DNA of 6,548 nucleotides from Pseudolabrys sp. (GTDB lineage Bacteria > Pseudomonadota > Alphaproteobacteria > Rhizobiales > Xanthobacteraceae): assembly GCA_029945495.1 (NCBI GenBank), contig JAQSCR010000602.1:1345-7892 (forward strand). The letters are read 5' to 3'. The notes under the pieces are model-generated. The model saw nothing but the letters and a program-made list of their open reading frames with translations, had not been told where the DNA came from and did not search any database. A program made the position numbers and the translations under genes. Positions within the stretch are counted from its first letter, which is position 1. Each line of letters opens with the position of its first letter. This document shows, piece by piece, positions 1 to 5,754 of the stretch.

Positions 1-1163
1 GCGCCGCGGTGCTGCTCGCCGCCGGCCCGGCCATTGGTCCGGCGACGGCGCAGCAGAAAACCATCAAGATCGGTTTCGTCTCCACCTTCAGCGGGCCGAC
101 CGCTGTAATCGGCAACGACATGCGCAACTCGTTCGAGCTTGCGCTCGATCATATGGGCCGCAAGATGGGCGGCATTCCGGTCGAAGTGATCTATGAAGAC
201 GACGGGCTCAAGCCCGACGTCGGCAAGCAGAAGACCGAGAAGCTGATCGAATCCGACAAGGTCGATTTCATTGCCGGCTATATCTGGTCGAACGTGATGC
301 TGGCCTCGCTCAAGCCGATCGTCGATTCGAAAACCTTCCTGGTCATCGCCAATGCAGGGCCATCGCAGATCGCCGGCGAGCTGTGCTCGCCGACCGTATT
401 CTCGACCTCGTGGCAGAACGACCAGACGCCGCAGGCGATGGGCACCTACATGAACTCGAAGGGCGTGAAGTCGGTCTATCTGATCGGCCCGAACTACGCC
501 GCCGGCAAGGACATGCTGGCTGGCGTCGCCTCGACCTTCAAGGGCAAGGTGATCGGGCAGGACCTCACCACCTGGCCATCGCAGCTCGACTTCTCCGCCG
601 AATTGGCGAAGGCGAAAGCCTCCGGCGCCGAAGCGGTGTTCGTGTTCTATCCTGGCGCCGCCGGCGTGCAGTTCCTCAATCAGTACGCCGCCGCGGGTCT
701 CAAAGGCAAAATCCCGCTCTATACCGCCTTCACCATCGACGAACTATCGTTGCCGTTGCAGAAGGAAAACGCGCTCGGTGTGCCCGGCGCGCAGGAATGG
801 GTCAACGACCTGCCGAATGAGCAGAATAAGAAGTTCGTCGCCGACTATCGCAAGAAGTACACCGGCCTGCGCCCGACCTTCTATGGCGCGCAATCCTATG
901 ACGCCGCCCAGTTGATCAACTCGGCGGTGGTCGCCACCAAGGGCAATCTGTCCGACAAGGTGGCGGTGCAGAAGGCGATGGAAAAGGCCGACTTCAAGTC
1001 GGTGCGCGGCAACTTCAAATTCGGCAACAACCACGTGCCGATCCAGAACTTCTATCTGCAGGATGTGGTCAAGGATGCCGACGGCCAGCTCTCGCTCAAG
1101 ACCGTCGCCACCATCGTCAAGGACGACCAGGACCGCTTCCACGACAAGTGCCCGATGAAGTAG
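1..1163 (+). CDS. ABC transporter periplasmic substrate-binding protein, HAAT family (5' partial)
   Basis: This is the periplasmic ligand-binding component of a Liv-type ABC importer, which delivers solute to the LivHM permease encoded just downstream. The reading frame is open to the left edge, so the true start and most of the signal peptide lie outside the window. The visible part begins with a hydrophobic Ala/Leu stretch and an ATA|QQ signal-peptidase-I-like site (cleavage near base 50). The mature part starts with KIGFVSTFSGP, the typical first strand of type I periplasmic-binding folds. The lobe core (WQNDQTPQAMGTYM, then LIGPNYAAGKDM) resembles binding proteins linked to aromatic acids such as nitrobenzoate/benzoate-type ligands, recalled from family knowledge rather than searched. 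Two cysteines, in ELCSP (about base 385) and in DKCPMK at the C-terminus, could form a disulfide. Length from the mature start is about 370 residues, usual for the family. Leucine-type amino acids remain possible ligands. Confidence 0.93.
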   Translation, partial: AAVLLAAGPAIGPATAQQKTIKIGFVSTFSGPTAVIGNDMRNSFELALDHMGRKMGGIPVEVIYEDDGLKPDVGKQKTEKLIESDKVDFIAGYIWSNVMLASLKPIVDSKTFLVIANAGPSQIAGELCSPTVFSTSWQNDQTPQAMGTYMNSKGVKSVYLIGPNYAAGKDMLAGVASTFKGKVIGQDLTTWPSQLDFSAELAKAKASGAEAVFVFYPGAAGVQFLNQYAAAGLKGKIPLYTAFTIDELSLPLQKENALGVPGAQEWVNDLPNEQNKKFVADYRKKYTGLRPTFYGAQSYDAAQLINSAVVATKGNLSDKVAVQKAMEKADFKSVRGNFKFGNNHVPIQNFYLQDVVKDADGQLSLKTVATIVKDDQDRFHDKCPMK

Positions 1164-1183
1164 TCTTCGCGCAATGCTGACGG

Positions 1184-1221
1184 GACGGCAGAAGCGGCAA
1201 CGTTTCTGCCGTCTTGTTTTT
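1184..1221 (+). terminator. Intrinsic terminator-like hairpin between binding-protein gene and livH
   Basis: A perfect 10-bp inverted repeat, GACGGCAGAA (1184-1193) and TTCTGCCGTC (1204-1213), encloses a 10-nt loop and is followed by TTGTTTTT (1214-1221). This is a GC-rich stem with a U-rich tail, the standard Rho-independent layout. It lies 20 bp after the binding-protein stop and 17 bp before livH. Because livH-M-G-F show no convincing promoter of their own in the 75-bp gap, the hairpin probably works as a partial terminator or 3'-stabilising stem. It would keep the binding protein in excess over the membrane complex. Confidence 0.85.
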
Positions 1222-1238
1222 GGGGTCCGGGAACGTCG

Positions 1239-2156
1239 ATGACGCTATTCTTCGAACAATGCCTGAACGGATTGCAGTTCGGCCTGCTGCTGTTCCTGCT
1301 GGCGGCGGGCTTGACGCTCGTGTTCGGCATCATGGATTTGGTCAACCTCGCGCACGGTTCGCTCTACATGGTCGGCGCCTATTTCGCCGCCACCTTCGCG
1401 GCCTGGACCGGCAGCTTCGTATTCGGCGCGGTGCTGGCGCTTTGCGCCACGCTCGTCGTCGGCATGGCGGTGGAGGTGATCGTGATGCGCCGGCTTTACG
1501 GTCGCGACCATCTCGACCACGTGCTCGGCACCTTCGGACTTATTCTGTTTTTTGACGAAGCGGTGCGGCTGATCTGGGGCCCCGCCGGCCTGTCGCTGCC
1601 GCTGCCGTCCTGGCTCGCCGGCTCGGTGCAGATATTGCCCGGCTTCCAGTACTCGTCGTACCGGCTGGCGATCATCGTGGTGACCTTGTCGGTCGCCGCC
1701 TTCCTCTACGTCCTGGTGATGCGCACGCGCATCGGCATGCTGATCCGCGCCGGCGCCTCGAACCGTGAAATGGTCGGTGCCCTCGGCGTCAACATCAAGC
1801 TGCTCTACACATTGGTGTTCGGCCTGGGCGCCGCGCTGGCCGGTCTCGCCGGGCTGATGCAGGCGCCGATCCTCACCGTGCAGATCGGCATGGGCGAGAA
1901 CATTCTCATCCTCGCTTTCGTCGTCACCGTGATCGGCGGCATCGGCTCGATCCGCGGCGCGCTGGTGGCTGCGCTCCTGGTCGGCATTCTCGACACGCTC
2001 GGCCGCGCTTTCTTTCCCGACATCTTGCGCACGATGCTGTCGCCGACGGCGGCATCGGCTTTGGCGCCGGCTCTGTCGTCGATGCTGATCTATCTGTTGA
2101 TGGCGATCGTGCTGGTCATCAAGCCGGAAGGCCTGTTTTCGGCAGGTAACAAATGA
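1239..2156 (+). CDS. livH: Branched-chain-type ABC transporter permease LivH
   Basis: This is one of the two inner-membrane permease subunits of the Liv-type importer; it pairs with LivM to form the translocation path. The 305-residue product is hydrophobic throughout, with about eight predicted membrane segments (for example near residues 11-30, 61-82, 143-161, 188-208, 223-252 and 279-294). It carries the LivH hallmark near its N-terminus, GLTLVFGIMDLVNLAHGSLY (about 24-43). The cytoplasmic coupling loop is near 163-184 (RIGMLIRAGASNREMVGALG), followed by the family's GLGAALAGLAG stretch. It ends with the typical IKPEGLF motif. Start: the ATG at 1239 follows a weak purine-rich GGGAA and gives the normal family N-terminus. 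The stop overlaps livM by 4 bp (ATGA), showing translational coupling. Length is typical. Confidence 0.95.
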   Translation: MTLFFEQCLNGLQFGLLLFLLAAGLTLVFGIMDLVNLAHGSLYMVGAYFAATFAAWTGSFVFGAVLALCATLVVGMAVEVIVMRRLYGRDHLDHVLGTFGLILFFDEAVRLIWGPAGLSLPLPSWLAGSVQILPGFQYSSYRLAIIVVTLSVAAFLYVLVMRTRIGMLIRAGASNREMVGALGVNIKLLYTLVFGLGAALAGLAGLMQAPILTVQIGMGENILILAFVVTVIGGIGSIRGALVAALLVGILDTLGRAFFPDILRTMLSPTAASALAPALSSMLIYLLMAIVLVIKPEGLFSAGNK

Positions 2157-3133
2157 GCGGCGCCTTCACCGCGCGTAACGTCGCTACCGCCGCGCTGATC
2201 GCAGGCTTGGTGCTGTTGCCGGTCTATTCGCAGGTTTTCGGCGACCGATTCATCCTGACCTTGTTCACCCGCATCGTCATCCTGGCGCTGGCCGCGGTCA
2301 GCCTCAATCTGATCCTCGGCTTTGGCGGCATGATGAGCTTCGGCCACGCCGCCTATCTCGGCATTGGCGGCTATGCCGTTGGCATGCTGGCGCATGAGGG
2401 CATCTATTCGGGCTTCATTCAATGGCCGGTGGCGCTGCTGGCCTCAGCGCTGTTCGCGCTGGTCATCGGCGCGCTGTCGTTGCGCACACGCGGCGTCTAT
2501 TTCATCATGATCACCTTGGCCTTCGCGCAGATGGCCTATTACCTGGTGTCGGGACTGGCCCGCTACGGCGGCGACGACGGCTTGACTATCTACAAGCGCA
2601 GCCAGTTTATCGAGCCGCTCAATCTGTCGAACAAGGTGCAGTTCTATTATGTCTGCCTGGCGATTCTGTTCGGCGCGATCTATCTGATCTGGCGGCTGAC
2701 CAATTCGCGCTTTGGCATGGCCGTACAGGGCGCGCGCTCCAACGAGGCGCGCATGCGCGCCATCGGCTTCCCGACCTATCGCTACCGGCTGGTCTGCTTC
2801 GTCATCGCCGGCACGCTCGGCGGCCTTGCCGGCGCGCTGCTCGCCAACCACGCCGACTTCATCAGCCCGGCGACCATGTATTGGACGCGCTCCGGCGATC
2901 TCATCATCATGGTTGTGCTCGGCGGCATGGCGACACCGTTCGGCCCGCTGATCGGCGCGGTCGCGCTGCTGGTGCTGGAAGAGGTCCTGTCCGGCATCAC
3001 CGAATACTGGCAGATCATCCTCGGGCCGCTCTTGCTGCTGGTCGTCTTGTTCGCGCGCGGCGGCATCGACGGCTTGCTGTCGCTGCTCGGCGCCAAGGTC
3101 GCGACGAAAGTGAACCCAAAGGTGGGCTCATGA
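2153..3133 (+). CDS. livM: Branched-chain-type ABC transporter permease LivM
   Basis: This is the second inner-membrane permease subunit, partner of LivH. The 326-residue product has about nine to ten hydrophobic segments. It shows the LivM signature LNLILGFGGMMSFGHAAYLG (51-70), then TLAFAQM (121-127). The cytoplasmic coupling loop is around 186-212 (RFGMAVQGARSNEARMRAIG), followed by GTLGGLAGALLANH (220-233). The segment SGDLIIMVVLGGMATPFGPL (247-266) is the usual conserved C-terminal membrane segment. Its ATG lies in the livH stop (ATGA, 2153-2156), and its own stop overlaps the livG start (ATGA, 3130-3133), so production of the complex is coupled gene to gene. Nothing is missing relative to the family; some LivM proteins carry longer N-termini, as in E. 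coli, but the short form is common in alphaproteobacteria. Confidence 0.95.
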   Translation: MSGAFTARNVATAALIAGLVLLPVYSQVFGDRFILTLFTRIVILALAAVSLNLILGFGGMMSFGHAAYLGIGGYAVGMLAHEGIYSGFIQWPVALLASALFALVIGALSLRTRGVYFIMITLAFAQMAYYLVSGLARYGGDDGLTIYKRSQFIEPLNLSNKVQFYYVCLAILFGAIYLIWRLTNSRFGMAVQGARSNEARMRAIGFPTYRYRLVCFVIAGTLGGLAGALLANHADFISPATMYWTRSGDLIIMVVLGGMATPFGPLIGAVALLVLEEVLSGITEYWQIILGPLLLLVVLFARGGIDGLLSLLGAKVATKVNPKVGS

Positions 3134-3912
3134 TCGCACCCGACCGCCAGCCGATGTTGCAGGCCGAAGGCCTGGCCAAACGCTTCGGCGGCATCGTCGC
3201 CACCGACAATCTCGCGCTCAGCGTCGCCGCCGGCGAGCTGCATGCGGTTATCGGGCCGAACGGCGCCGGCAAGACCACCTTGATCGCGCAGCTCAGCGGC
3301 CAGCTACGGCCCGATTCGGGCCGCATCCGCTTTGCCGGCGACGACATCATCGCGCTGCCGCCCTACAAACGCAGCCGGCTCGGCCTGGCTCGCTCGTTCC
3401 AGATTACCTCGCTGTTTCTCGATCTCAGCGTGCTCGACAATGTGGCGCTCGCCGTGCAGGCGCATGCGGGGCATTCTTTTCACTTTTGGCGCAATGCGCG
3501 TTTGGATAGCGCCTTGCGCCAACCGGCGCGCGCCGCGCTGGAACGCGCCGGCCTGCTGAACCGCGCCGATTGGCCGGCGGCGTCGCTCAGCCACGGCGAA
3601 CATCGACTGCTCGAACTGGCGATGGCGCTCGCCGGCAAACCCCGCATGCTCTTGCTCGACGAACCGATGGCGGGCTTGGGCCCCGAGGAATCCGCGCGCA
3701 TGGTCGGTATGCTGCGCGCGCTGAAGAGTGAACTCACCATCCTTCTGGTTGAGCACGACATGGAAGCGGTGTTCGCGCTCGCCGACCGCATCACAGTGCT
3801 GGTCTATGGCCGCGTCATCGCCACCGGCAGGCCCGATGAGATTCGCGCCAATGCGCAGGTGCGCGAGGCCTATCTCGGCGAGGCCGACAAGGAGGGCGCC
3901 GTCCATGTCTGA
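3130..3912 (+). CDS. livG: Branched-chain-type ABC transporter ATP-binding protein LivG
   Basis: This is a cytoplasmic ATPase subunit that, with LivF, powers the LivHM permease. The 260-residue product has Walker A GPNGAGKTT (42-50), a Q-loop glutamine in RSFQIT (Q91), an ABC signature LSHGE (153-157), Walker B MLLLDE (173-178, catalytic Glu178) and H-loop His209 in LVEHDM. The signature carries His in place of the usual second-position Gly/Tyr, as LSHGEHR; variants of this kind occur in LivG proteins. The frame is open far upstream (to about 2422), but that part is read out of phase with livM. The start is therefore set at 3130, where the ATG overlaps the livM stop and AAAGGTGG (3118-3125) provides a ribosome site 4 nt away. 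A second ATG at 3154 is possible. The 3' end overlaps livF by 8 bp. Confidence 0.95.
   Translation: MIAPDRQPMLQAEGLAKRFGGIVATDNLALSVAAGELHAVIGPNGAGKTTLIAQLSGQLRPDSGRIRFAGDDIIALPPYKRSRLGLARSFQITSLFLDLSVLDNVALAVQAHAGHSFHFWRNARLDSALRQPARAALERAGLLNRADWPAASLSHGEHRLLELAMALAGKPRMLLLDEPMAGLGPEESARMVGMLRALKSELTILLVEHDMEAVFALADRITVLVYGRVIATGRPDEIRANAQVREAYLGEADKEGAVHV
3889..3895 (+). promoter_or_regulatory. Ribosome binding site deciding the livF start
   Basis: AAGGAGG (3889-3895), a near-perfect Shine-Dalgarno sequence inside the 3' end of livG, lies 9 nt before the ATG at 3905. It favours that start over an in-frame ATG at 3920, which would be 24 nt away. Confidence 0.75.
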
Positions 3913-4627
3913 AAGCGACATGTCTGACGCCATCCTCGACCTCGACGGCATCGAGACCTGCTACGGCCAGAGTCAGGTGCTGTTCGGCATTTCGCTCTCA
4001 ATCGCGCCCGGCGAGATGGTGACGCTGATGGGCCGCAACGGCATGGGCAAGACCACCACCGTGCGCTCGATCATGGGCCTGACGCCGGCGCGCGCCGGCC
4101 GCGTGCGTTTTCTCGGCGAGGAGATCCGCGGTCTGCCGTCCTATCGCGTGGCGCAACTCGGCATTGGCCTGGTGCCGGAAGGCCGCCAGATATTTCCGAA
4201 CCTCACCGTGCACGAAAATCTCGTCGCCACCGCGGTGAAACGCGACGGCGGCGCCTGGTCGCTGCAGCGGGTCTACGAGCTGTTCCCGCGGCTGGCCGAG
4301 CGCGAAAACAGCATGGGCAATCAGTTGTCCGGCGGCGAGCAGCAGATGCTCGCTGTCGGCCGCGCGCTGATGACCAATCCACGGCTGCTCATCCTCGATG
4401 AAGCCACCGAAGGTCTGGCGCCGCTGATCCGCCAGGAAATCTGGCGCTGCCTGGCGCGGCTGAAGCAATCGGGGCTCGCCATTCTGGTGATCGACAAGAA
4501 TGTCGGCGCACTGATGCGCGTCGCCGACCGGCATTTCCTGATCGAGCGCGGCCGTGTCGTGTGGTCGGGCGCCTCCACCGAACTCGCCGCCAGCCCGGAC
4601 GTGCAGCACCGGTATTTGGGGGTTTAG
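3905..4627 (+). CDS. livF: Branched-chain-type ABC transporter ATP-binding protein LivF
   Basis: This is the second ATPase of the importer, expected to form the ATP-driven heterodimer with LivG. The 240-residue product has Walker A GRNGMGKTT (43-51), the typical LivF stretch LGIGLVPEGRQIFPNLTVHEN (Q95 as Q-loop glutamine), ABC signature LSGGEQQ (141-147) and Walker B LLILDEATEGLAP (161-173, Glu166). The switch (H-loop) position, usually Gln in LivF (VEQN) and His in most ABC ATPases, is Lys198 here in VIDKN. The same VIDKN form is remembered from other proteobacterial LivF proteins, so it is probably a subfamily trait. The frame is open upstream inside livG, but the strong ribosome site supports the start at 3905. 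It overlaps livG by 8 bp and ends only 6 bp from the convergent fic stop, with no terminator seen between. Confidence 0.94.
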   Translation: MSESDMSDAILDLDGIETCYGQSQVLFGISLSIAPGEMVTLMGRNGMGKTTTVRSIMGLTPARAGRVRFLGEEIRGLPSYRVAQLGIGLVPEGRQIFPNLTVHENLVATAVKRDGGAWSLQRVYELFPRLAERENSMGNQLSGGEQQMLAVGRALMTNPRLLILDEATEGLAPLIRQEIWRCLARLKQSGLAILVIDKNVGALMRVADRHFLIERGRVVWSGASTELAASPDVQHRYLGV

Positions 4628-4633
4628 CTCTCG

Positions 4634-5218
4634 TCAGGAACGGGCAAACGCAACCAGGGCAGTGAAGTCGTGGCTGTCGGCTTTCTTCAGCGCGGCGATA
4701 TAGGCGCCTCTTGTCTCGTCCGCGGTTCGCAGGCTGCTTCGTCCCCAGGTAAAGCGAGGCTGACCCAAGCGCGCAGTCAGGATATCCGATGCCAGTCGCG
4801 ACCAGCGGCCGTTACCGTTCGAGAACGGATGCACGAAAACCAATGCGTGATGATATCTCACGGCGATTTCATCCGCCGGAAATGTCTTGTGCTCGATCCA
4901 GTAGAGGGCGTTATTGACCGCTTCGTGAAGCCGGATCGCTATTTGCTGGCGATCGACGCCGATATTCTTATTTGTAGTTCTGTAGCGTCCAGCCCAGCGC
5001 CAGACTTTGCCGAACATACGCCAGTGTAAGCCGCGAAGGAATCTTTCGCTCAGCGGATTATGTCGCCGATTGAACGCCCAGGTGTCGGCCTCGATGATGT
5101 TTTGCTGTTCGAGCTCGTTTAATTCCCGACGCAGTGTGACGTGAGAGGGAATGAGGCCCTCTCGTTCCTCCGCCGTCAGCGGCGTTGCGTGCGCGGGTTC
5201 ATCATCCGGCGAGGTCAA
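4634..5218 (-). CDS. Fic-domain protein, mobile mystery protein B type
   Basis: This is a 194-residue Fic-fold protein. Fic proteins usually transfer AMP or another nucleotide/phosphate group from a cofactor to a hydroxyl on a target protein. Visible parts are an N-terminal ATPLTAEEREGLIPSH segment, a helix LRRELNELEQQNI (about 29-41), the Fic core from WRWAGRYRTTNKNIG (73-87, flap region) and the catalytic motif HPFSNGNGRWSR (130-141; catalytic His130). The fifth motif position is Asn134 instead of the usual Asp/Glu. Sequence style and pairing with an upstream XRE gene match 'mobile mystery protein B'. I see no clear [S/T]xxxE[G/N] inhibitory motif. The start is a TTG at 5218 inside the XRE stop (TTGA overlap), with a weak GGGA 7 nt upstream; no ATG is available before residue 68. 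Hand counts give about 55% GC, against 62-70% in the liv genes. The substrate is unknown, and a toxin role is an inference. Confidence 0.9.
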   Translation of the reverse strand: MTSPDDEPAHATPLTAEEREGLIPSHVTLRRELNELEQQNIIEADTWAFNRRHNPLSERFLRGLHWRMFGKVWRWAGRYRTTNKNIGVDRQQIAIRLHEAVNNALYWIEHKTFPADEIAVRYHHALVFVHPFSNGNGRWSRLASDILTARLGQPRFTWGRSSLRTADETRGAYIAALKKADSHDFTALVAFARS

Positions 5219-5667
5219 GATTCATCCCAGAGCCTTGCAGGGCGGCGAAGCAATTCGTCGACGAGGCGGCGCTCCGCCGCTTTCCGCGCTGCTTGGCCCG
5301 GCACGGCCTGATCTTCCAGACGCATCGTTTGGTCGACAGCGGCTAACTTCTGCCGCGCCGCATTTACGGCGCGTTCCTCAAGCGTTTGCGTCAGCGGTTT
5401 GACGGGGACGAGCGCATAGACCAAACGGCAGCCGAGCGCTTCCGCCGCGCGTTCCAGACTTTTGATGGTAATGGTCCCGGCCGCCTCGCTTTTTTCCAGC
5501 TCGACGAGGCTGGGCTGCTTCATGCCGAGCCGTCCGGCCAATTGGCGCGTGGTCATGCCGAGGGCGTCGCGAACGGCACGAATCCAACCGCGAGACGGAC
5601 GCCGCGCCCGCGCGAGGGGGGCAAGCTCGTCAAAACGTTCGGCAAGCTGTTCTGTGCTGATGGGCAT
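5215..5667 (-). CDS. XRE-type HTH regulator, mobile mystery protein A type (putative antitoxin/autorepressor)
   Basis: This is a 150-residue DNA-binding protein. An N-terminal segment (1-26) leads into RGWIRAVRDALGMTTRQLAG (26-45) and GMKQPSLVELEKSEAAGTIT (48-67), a classical XRE helix-turn-helix, then SLERAAEALGCRLVYALVP (70-88). A charged C-terminal half ends RPARLWDES. This layout is that of 'mobile mystery protein A', which is always found with the Fic partner encoded here directly downstream (4-bp TTGA overlap). It very likely represses its own operon through the repeated ATAGG-N6-CCTAT sites upstream. Whether it also neutralises the Fic protein is an inference by analogy with toxin-antitoxin pairs. 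Start: the frame is open to a TTG at 5733, but the only ATG is at 5667. The extra 22 residues would be read across the operators and the -10 box, so 5667 is preferred. No ribosome binding site precedes it. Confidence 0.9.
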   Translation of the reverse strand: MPISTEQLAERFDELAPLARARRPSRGWIRAVRDALGMTTRQLAGRLGMKQPSLVELEKSEAAGTITIKSLERAAEALGCRLVYALVPVKPLTQTLEERAVNAARQKLAAVDQTMRLEDQAVPGQAARKAAERRLVDELLRRPARLWDES

Positions 5668-5671
5668 TTTG

Positions 5672-5687
5672 ATAGGATATAGACTAT
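5672..5687. promoter_or_regulatory. Operator-like inverted repeat 1 (over the -10 box)
   Basis: ATAGG-ATATAG-ACTAT is a 16-bp site with one mismatch in its right arm relative to the other two copies. It covers the predicted -10 hexamer and ends 4 bp before the XRE start codon. It is probably bound by the XRE protein dimer. Confidence 0.6.
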
Positions 5688-5705
5688 TAAATATGCCTAT
5701 GTCAA
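5676..5705 (-). promoter_or_regulatory. Predicted sigma70-type promoter of the XRE-fic operon
   Basis: On the minus strand, a perfect -35 TTGACA (5705-5700) is followed after 18 nt by TATATC (5681-5676, 4 of 6 matches to TATAAT). A start 6-8 nt downstream falls at about 5670-5668, leaving a leader of only 1-3 nt before the ATG at 5667. The -10 lies wholly inside operator 1 and the -35 touches operator 2, an arrangement expected for direct repression. Confidence 0.7.
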
Positions 5706-5720
5706 TAGGAAGTAGCCTAT
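5705..5720. promoter_or_regulatory. Operator-like inverted repeat 2 (adjacent to the -35 box)
   Basis: ATAGG-AAGTAG-CCTAT has both 5-bp arms perfect and a 6-bp centre. It starts exactly 33 bp from site 1 and overlaps the first base of the -35. It is probably a binding site for the XRE protein. Confidence 0.7.
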
Positions 5721-5737
5721 CAAAAAGATACAAACTA

Positions 5738-5753
5738 ATAGGTTATAACCTAT
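5738..5753. promoter_or_regulatory. Operator-like inverted repeat 3 (perfect 16-bp palindrome)
   Basis: ATAGGTTATAACCTAT is fully self-complementary, with the same 5-6-5 layout as sites 1 and 2, and it starts exactly 33 bp from site 2. It lies upstream of the -35 and one base from the RND stop codon (TAA at 5755-5757). As RNA it would form an AT-rich stem with no loop and no U-tract, so it does not look like a terminator for the RND gene. Confidence 0.75.
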
Positions 5754-5754
5754 C

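Larger units (their letters stand above)
5672..5753. repeat. 33-bp-period array of ATAGG/CCTAT half-sites upstream of the XRE-fic operon
   Basis: Left arms ATAGG start at 5672, 5705 and 5738; right arms (A/C)CTAT start at 5683, 5716 and 5749, giving two exact 33-bp steps. An additional CCTAT at 5696-5700 forms an outward-facing pair with ATAGG at 5705-5709 (CCTAT-GTCA-ATAGG) centred on the -35. The spacers between sites are not conserved beyond being AT-rich; 5681-5740 is about 28% GC by hand count. A 33-bp step is about three helical turns, so the sites would lie on one DNA face. Confidence 0.75.

Noticed and set aside
744..1142. Minus-strand open frame opposite the binding-protein gene
   Set aside because: A high-GC shadow frame of a well-supported gene; no recognisable domain or start signals.
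2422..3129. Possible long N-terminal extension of LivG (open frame back to 2422)
   Set aside because: It lies out of phase inside livM and gives an Arg/Ala-rich low-complexity product; the ATG at 3130 with a ribosome site and ATGA overlap fits the family.
3728..3904. Possible N-terminal extension of LivF
   Set aside because: It is out-of-frame reading of livG; AAGGAGG 9 nt before 3905 gives the normal family length.
4670..5029. Open frame on the + strand across the fic region (119 codons)
   Set aside because: It is the antisense of the Fic gene, has no family resemblance and no ribosome site; the minus-strand product carries an intact Fic motif.
5668..5733. 22-residue N-terminal extension of the XRE protein from a TTG at 5733
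   Set aside because: It would translate across operators 1 and 2 and the predicted promoter; the ATG at 5667 gives the expected family N-terminus.
5738..5753. Palindrome as a transcription terminator for the RND gene
   Set aside because: The stem is AT-rich, has no loop and no following T-tract on the minus strand; repetition of the motif at 5705 and 5672 points to protein binding.
5672..5753. CRISPR-like array
   Set aside because: Conserved parts are 16-bp palindromic sites in a promoter, only three copies, with no spacer-repeat structure and no cas genes.
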